NCBI GenBank assembly: GCA_017500625.1
Contig: JAFVYX010000215.1
Span: 1 to 8,461, forward strand
Reading direction: 5' to 3'
From: Clostridia bacterium
GTDB taxonomy: Bacteria > Bacillota_A > Clostridia > Oscillospirales > CAG-272
Length of the DNA stretch: 8,461 nt
Shown: piece by piece, positions 4,977 through 8,461 of the stretch
How positions within the stretch are numbered: position 1 is the stretch's first letter
Layout: each line of letters begins with the position of its first letter
The notes under the pieces: model-generated
What the model was told of the DNA's origin: nothing
Seen by the model: the letters and a program-made list of their open reading frames with translations, nothing else
Databases searched by the model: none
Translations under genes and position numbers: made by a program

Positions 4977-7235
4977 TCAATATTCGCGGACCTCGACCTT
5001 GCCCGTATCCTGGTCCCAGGCGATGTCCACCTTCTTGCCTCCGCGCGCACGCAGACCGCACACGCGGCCGCGTCTCCAGGCGGAGGGCAGGGCAGGGAGA
5101 ACGTCGAGCGTGCCGTCGGGCTTCGATTGCAGAAGCATCTCGGCAATGCCCGCGCAGGCGCCGTAGTTGCCGTCGATCTGGAACGGCGGGTGAGCGTCAA
5201 GAAGATTGATGTAGGTGCCGCCACCCGTGATCTTCATAATGTCACAGGTGGAGATGCGGAGCTGGGTATCCAGCAGGCGCAGGGCGTGGTCGCCGTCCTT
5301 GAGGCGCGCCCATTGGTTGATGCGCCAGCCCATCGCCCAGCCCGTGCTGTCGTCACCGCGGCGAAGGAGCGAGATGCGGCAGGCCTCGGCCAGCTCGGGC
5401 GTATCCTCCAGCGTGATCATGCGCGCGGGGTGCAGACCGTAAAGATGCGAGATGTGGCGGTGGTTCGGCTGGTATTCCCGCACGTTCTCGGCCCACTCGA
5501 GAAGCTCACCCTCGCTCCCGATCCCAAAGCCGCGCAGGCGGGGCAGGAGCGCTGCCAGCTCGGCGGCAAAGCCGTCGTTTTCCTTGCCAAGCTCCTTTGT
5601 GGCCGCGATGTAGATCTCGAACACGTCGCGCAGGATCGACTGCGTCATGGTCGTCGAGGCAGACACCGAGCAGCGCTCGCCCTCCACGGTGATGAAGTCG
5701 TTTTCGGGCGAGGTGGAGGGCGCCATAACGAGGGTGCCGTCGCGGTCCTCGACCAGCGTGGCGGCATAGAACTCGACCGCCCCCTTCAGGACGGGCAGGA
5801 AGCGCTCAAGGTGCGCCTTGTCGCCCATGAACTCGTAGTATTCCCACACGTGGCGCATAAACCAGCCCGAGGCCAGCGGCCAGAAGGCAAAGAGCGCCGA
5901 GTGGCGGCGGTGAGAGCCGACGGGGGTGGTCATACGCCAGAGGTCGGTGTTATGGTGACAGGTGAAGCCGGGGGCATCGTAGTATTCCTTGGCGGTGCGC
6001 TTGCCGCTCTCGGCGATCTCGGAGATCATCTTGAGCATCGGCTCGTAGCACTCGGGCAGGTCAACAAGGAGCGTCGGCCAGTAGTTCATCTCCACGTTGA
6101 TGTTCGTCGTGTAGTTGCTGCTCCACGGCGGCACCACCGCATCGTTCCAGATGCCCTGCAGGTTGGCGGGCTGGGTGCCGGGGCGCGAGGCCGTGATCGT
6201 GAGATAGCGGCCGAAATTGAAGTAAAGGGCGTAGAGCGCGAGGTCCTCGCCCCCCTCCTGGTGAGCGTACAGACGCTCGTCGGTCGGGGCCAGCTTCTCG
6301 TCGCCGCCGCCAAGATCGAGCGACACGCGGTCATAGAGCGAGCGGTGGTCGGCCACGTGGGCCTCCTTCAGCTCCTCGTAGGACTTGGCACGGGCGGCGT
6401 CCAGCTCGGCACGGCAGGGCTCAAGGTAGGGCTTACCCTCCAGCACGGGGTGCTTGTCCCAGCCGTTGAAGCTCGTGCGGACGTTGAAATACAGGGTGGC
6501 GGTCTTGGCGCCGAACACACGGGAGCCGCAGCGCATCTCGCACTTGCCGTCGGTCACCACGCGCACCTCGGCGTGATACCCCATACCCTTGTCCTTATCC
6601 TCCACGCCGTAATCGAGCGTGCCGCGGACGGGCGGATCGGCGCCGAAGAAGTGGTTGGCCAGCATCGCGTTTCCGTCGAGCGTCACCGAGGTGTTGGTGT
6701 GTGACACCTTGGCGTCAAGCGCGGGCACGAGCGAGAAGGTAAAGCTCATTCCCTCGGGGTGGTCGGTGGTAAGGCGCATGACCATCACCTCGTCGGGAGC
6801 GCTGATAAAGCACTCGCGCGTATAGTGGGCGCCGTCGCAATCGTACTCCACGGTATGCACACCCGTCGAGATGTCGAGCGCGCGGGAGTAGTTCTCCACA
6901 GTGCCGCTGTGCTCCACGTCCAGGCGCAGCTCGCCCAGCGTAAGATAGAGCTGAGAGGTGAGGTTGGTGAACTCGTCCTCAAGGAGCAGCTCGGCCTCAA
7001 CGTAGCGGCGCTCAAGCGCCAGCTCGCGCGCACGACGGAAAACCTCGGGGGCGTTCGGACAATCGTAAAAGAGGGGGCCGCCGCTCCAGAGCGTGTCCTC
7101 GTTCAGAGAGATGCGCTCGTTCGCCGCGCCGCCGTACACCATAGCGCCGAGGCGCCCGTTGCCGAGCGGCAGGGCCTCGATCCAGCTTTTGGCGCTCTGC
7201 TTGTACCAAAGAAGATTGGTGCCGTCGTTATGCAT
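4977..7235 (-). CDS. Glycoside hydrolase family 95 (alpha-L-fucosidase / alpha-L-galactosidase)
   Basis: This 752-residue enzyme is a complete GH95 protein. Characterised members are inverting 1,2-alpha-L-fucosidases and alpha-L-galactosidases, and sequence alone does not separate them. The N-terminal beta domain begins with [19 protein letters not shown] (from residue 18) and [13 protein letters not shown]. The (alpha/alpha)6 barrel follows, with NLQGIWN (358-364), NINVEMNYW (378-386), SPEN (509-512), [12 protein letters not shown] (592-603) and [11 protein letters not shown] (682-692). By comparison with Bifidobacterium AfcA, Glu511 is the likely general acid, and Asn378, Asn380 and Asp688 the water-activating set. 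No signal peptide or anchor is visible, so it should act in the cytoplasm. The frame is open to an ATG at 7277, but the start at 7235 has a better ribosome site (AAAGGA, 7241-7246) and matches the family N-terminus. It has its own promoter (7295-7322) and terminator (4935-4969) and lies between GH2 and GH28-like genes. Confidence 0.95.
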   Translation of the reverse strand: MHNDGTNLLWYKQSAKSWIEALPLGNGRLGAMVYGGAANERISLNEDTLWSGGPLFYDCPNAPEVFRRARELALERRYVEAELLLEDEFTNLTSQLYLTLGELRLDVEHSGTVENYSRALDISTGVHTVEYDCDGAHYTRECFISAPDEVMVMRLTTDHPEGMSFTFSLVPALDAKVSHTNTSVTLDGNAMLANHFFGADPPVRGTLDYGVEDKDKGMGYHAEVRVVTDGKCEMRCGSRVFGAKTATLYFNVRTSFNGWDKHPVLEGKPYLEPCRAELDAARAKSYEELKEAHVADHRSLYDRVSLDLGGGDEKLAPTDERLYAHQEGGEDLALYALYFNFGRYLTITASRPGTQPANLQGIWNDAVVPPWSSNYTTNINVEMNYWPTLLVDLPECYEPMLKMISEIAESGKRTAKEYYDAPGFTCHHNTDLWRMTTPVGSHRRHSALFAFWPLASGWFMRHVWEYYEFMGDKAHLERFLPVLKGAVEFYAATLVEDRDGTLVMAPSTSPENDFITVEGERCSVSASTTMTQSILRDVFEIYIAATKELGKENDGFAAELAALLPRLRGFGIGSEGELLEWAENVREYQPNHRHISHLYGLHPARMITLEDTPELAEACRISLLRRGDDSTGWAMGWRINQWARLKDGDHALRLLDTQLRISTCDIMKITGGGTYINLLDAHPPFQIDGNYGACAGIAEMLLQSKPDGTLDVLPALPSAWRRGRVCGLRARGGKKVDIAWDQDTGKVEVREY

Positions 7236-7248
7236 ATCGGTCCTTTCC

Positions 7249-7274
7249 CTGCCCCCCCGCTTTGCGGGTGACAG
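7249..7274 (-). promoter_or_regulatory. 5'-UTR hairpin and G7 run before GH95
   Basis: In the leader RNA, CCCGC and GCGGG pair around an AAA loop, and CTGTC/GGCAG can extend the stem past a small internal loop. The structure ends 2 nt before the AAAGGA ribosome site at 7241-7246. It includes a run of seven G on the coding strand (7252-7258). At about 52 nt this is the longest leader in the window. Any regulatory effect is inference. Confidence 0.35.
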
Positions 7275-7294
7275 CATAAGAGTATTCCACCTTG

Positions 7295-7322
7295 ATTATA
7301 TCACACTTTTCCCGCTTGTCAA
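7295..7322 (-). promoter_or_regulatory. Sigma-A-type promoter of the GH95 gene
   Basis: On the minus strand, perfect TTGACA (7317-7322) and perfect TATAAT (7295-7300) boxes are separated by 16 nt, with TGTGA before the -10. Transcription would start near 7288. No clear operator or cre-like site was seen next to it. Confidence 0.85.
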
Positions 7323-7376
7323 TGCTATCGTTTTTTCAGAATATGGATAAAACGCGCTTTCCTTTGAAAAGGAATG

Positions 7377-7400
7377 GGGGCAGGCCGTGCGGCCTGCCCC
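7377..7400 (-). terminator. Probable terminator hairpin after the GH2 gene
   Basis: A perfect 10-bp GC-rich stem GGGGCAGGCC/GGCCTGCCCC (7377-7386 with 7391-7400) closes a 4-nt loop. On the minus strand it is followed by a mixed ATTCCTTTTC rather than a pure T tract, so it is a weaker terminator than the others. A second, looser inverted repeat (TTCCCT 7402-7407 with AGGGAA 7419-7424) lies between it and the GH2 stop codon. Confidence 0.5.
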
Positions 7401-7436
7401 GTTCCCTCGTTACGTCGCAGGGAAGCCCCCGCGATC

Positions 7437-7450
7437 TGTAAACGAAACCT
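7437..7450 (-). repeat. 14-nt motif after the GH2 stop codon (copy 2 of 2)
   Basis: The minus-strand sequence AGGTTTCGTTTACA starts 6 nt after the GH2 TAA and is identical to the copy after the AEC stop codon at 2485-2498. Sequence on either side differs between the two sites, which limits the shared unit to 14 nt. Confidence 0.55.
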
Positions 7451-7456
7451 TGCAAT

Positions 7457-8461
7457 TTACCCCTTTTTCACGGGCTTCTTGATGCGGTTGAGCTTTTTGT
7501 TCATTTTGAGCAGCTCCTCCTTGGTGAAGGAGACGTTCATCATACCCATCATGCCCGTGAGACGCAGGACCGAGAAGCCGCCCAGCATCTGCATCATATC
7601 GGCACCGTTGCCGCCCTTGAGATCCACGTCAAAGCCGCCGGACTTCTTCTCGCCCTTTTTGCCTGCGCTCATCTTCTTTTTGAGCTTCAGCGCCATGCCG
7701 ATAAGCCAGAGCTTGCCGCGCTTTGTCGCCATAATGTCGCTGATCTTGTCGTTCAGGGAGAAGCGCCCCTCGGGAGCGTCGATGTCAAACCAGTTGAGGA
7801 CGGCGCCCTTTTCCACAAGGACGTACTCCATGTTGGGCTCGTCCACCTTGCGGATATCGCCCTCGTCGGTGAGCTCGCCCGCCTTGGCTACCAGATGGGT
7901 CTCACCCTCATTCTTGACCTCGAAATAGAAGAAGTGGTCCTCGGCCGTCTTCTTTCCAACGCTCTCGCCGTTCGCAAACAGCTCGACCTCGGGAAGGTTC
8001 GAGTAGACGGTGACGCGTGTCACGTCCTCCACGCGGTCAATATAGCGCTTACCGCAAAGATGCACAAAGGGGATGTCCGAGAGCCAGGCCTTGTAGGCAT
8101 AGAAGGCGTCCTTCTTGTACTTGCGGTCGATCGTCACAAGGCCCTTGTGGTTCTGACCGTTCTCGCCGCCCTCGGCGCGGGCATCGGCACCAAAGTCAAA
8201 CATATTCCAGACGTGCGTCGCCCACATATACTTGCGGGTGAAGAGCTGCTTGATCAGCTCCTCGTGGTAATAGGCCTGGTATTCCTCGGTATAGTCGCCC
8301 TGCTTCGGGTCGCTCGTATGCCAGTTGAGTGCCTCGCAGCCGTACTCCGAGCAACCGATCGGAATGGTGGGGTGCGTCTGGTGGAACTTGTCAAACCACG
8401 GACCGTTCATCGAGGTGTCGCCACCGTACCAGCCGAAATAATGGTTGTAGGAAACGACGTC
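7457..8461 (-). CDS. Glycoside hydrolase family 2, C-terminal part (beta-galactosidase/beta-glucuronidase-like; partial)
   Basis: The frame is open to the right edge, leaving 334 C-terminal residues of a larger enzyme. The end of the GH2 TIM barrel is visible: YNHYFGWYGG (window residues 5-14), then PIGCSEYGCEA, in which Glu39 is the expected catalytic nucleophile. DYTEEYQAYYHEE and NHKGLVTIDRKYKKDAFYAYKA (from 104) follow, both familiar from GH2 beta-galactosidase-like proteins. Residues about 146-225 look like the usual C-terminal beta-sandwich (TVYSNLPEVELFANG). An extra tail of about 100 residues (235-334) is rich in Met, Lys and Gly and ends in a basic helix. The acid/base Glu and the sugar-binding domains lie outside the window, so beta-galactosidase and beta-glucuronidase cannot be separated. 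An internal ATG at 8410 is not the true start because family sequence continues upstream of it. The gene lies upstream of GH95 in the same direction but is separated by a hairpin and a promoter. Confidence 0.88.
   Translation of the reverse strand, partial: DVVSYNHYFGWYGGDTSMNGPWFDKFHQTHPTIPIGCSEYGCEALNWHTSDPKQGDYTEEYQAYYHEELIKQLFTRKYMWATHVWNMFDFGADARAEGGENGQNHKGLVTIDRKYKKDAFYAYKAWLSDIPFVHLCGKRYIDRVEDVTRVTVYSNLPEVELFANGESVGKKTAEDHFFYFEVKNEGETHLVAKAGELTDEGDIRKVDEPNMEYVLVEKGAVLNWFDIDAPEGRFSLNDKISDIMATKRGKLWLIGMALKLKKKMSAGKKGEKKSGGFDVDLKGGNGADMMQMLGGFSVLRLTGMMGMMNVSFTKEELLKMNKKLNRIKKPVKKG

Noticed and set aside
5127..6704. Plus-strand 525-codon open frame opposite the GH95 gene
   Set aside because: The GH95 frame has full family motifs. 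The antisense frame is low-complexity, rich in His, Arg, Gly and Val, and is explained by GC-rich third codon positions. No ribosome site or promoter fits.
7359..7374. TTCCTTT-GA-AAAGGAA inverted repeat as a terminator or operator
   Set aside because: The 7-bp arms are separated by only 2 nt and cannot form a normal loop without losing a pair. It is AT-biased and lacks context.

Overview
The window looks like the chromosome of a GC-rich gut-type Firmicute, probably class Clostridia. This is inferred from strong AAGGAG-type ribosome sites, near-consensus sigma-A promoters (TTGACA/T, 16-17 nt, TATAAT), compact A-stem-loop-T terminators after nearly every gene, strongly GC-biased third codon positions with AT-rich gaps, and cytoplasmic glycoside hydrolases without signal peptides. 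No rRNA or other taxonomic marker is present, so genus cannot be given.

Layout. (a) 1-51: last 16 codons of an unknown plus-strand gene, its terminator (68-95), and the convergent terminator (122-154) of the next gene. (b) 156-902, minus: a classical NAD(P)-dependent short-chain dehydrogenase (SDR). (c) 903-1293: an AT-rich divergent promoter region, a tRNA-Val(GAC) gene with encoded CCA (1066-1142), its terminator, two palindromes and a near-perfect sigma-A promoter. (d) 1294-2466, plus: a DUF362 protein with a C-terminal two-cluster ferredoxin domain; its stop codon is the loop of its own terminator. (e) 2500-3495, minus: an auxin efflux carrier (AEC) family permease with an EF-hand-like acidic loop. 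(f) 3580-4841, minus: a GH28-like right-handed beta-helix gene broken by one missing base at about 4520. (g) 4977-7235, minus: a complete GH95 alpha-L-fucosidase/alpha-L-galactosidase. (h) 7457-8461, minus: the C-terminal part of a GH2 beta-galactosidase/beta-glucuronidase-like enzyme whose N-terminus lies beyond the right edge.

How the genes fit together. Three consecutive minus-strand genes (GH2, GH95, GH28-like) point to intracellular breakdown of imported plant-type oligosaccharides carrying galactose, fucose or L-galactose and uronic acids (pectin or hemicellulose side chains). No sugar transporter or regulator is visible. Each minus-strand gene whose 5' end is in view has its own promoter, and most have a clear terminator, so this is a neighbourhood of single-gene units rather than an operon. 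The AEC permease (possible organic-acid transport), DUF362 protein, SDR and tRNA look like unrelated housekeeping neighbours.

No convincing new multi-gene system was found. The most useful observations are the single-base frameshift in the beta-helix gene and its non-canonical GH28 active site, a 14-nt motif directly downstream of two minus-strand stop codons, the EF-hand-like loop in the transporter, the shared GG-TATAAT promoter style, and start-site corrections for the AEC, GH28-like and GH95 genes.
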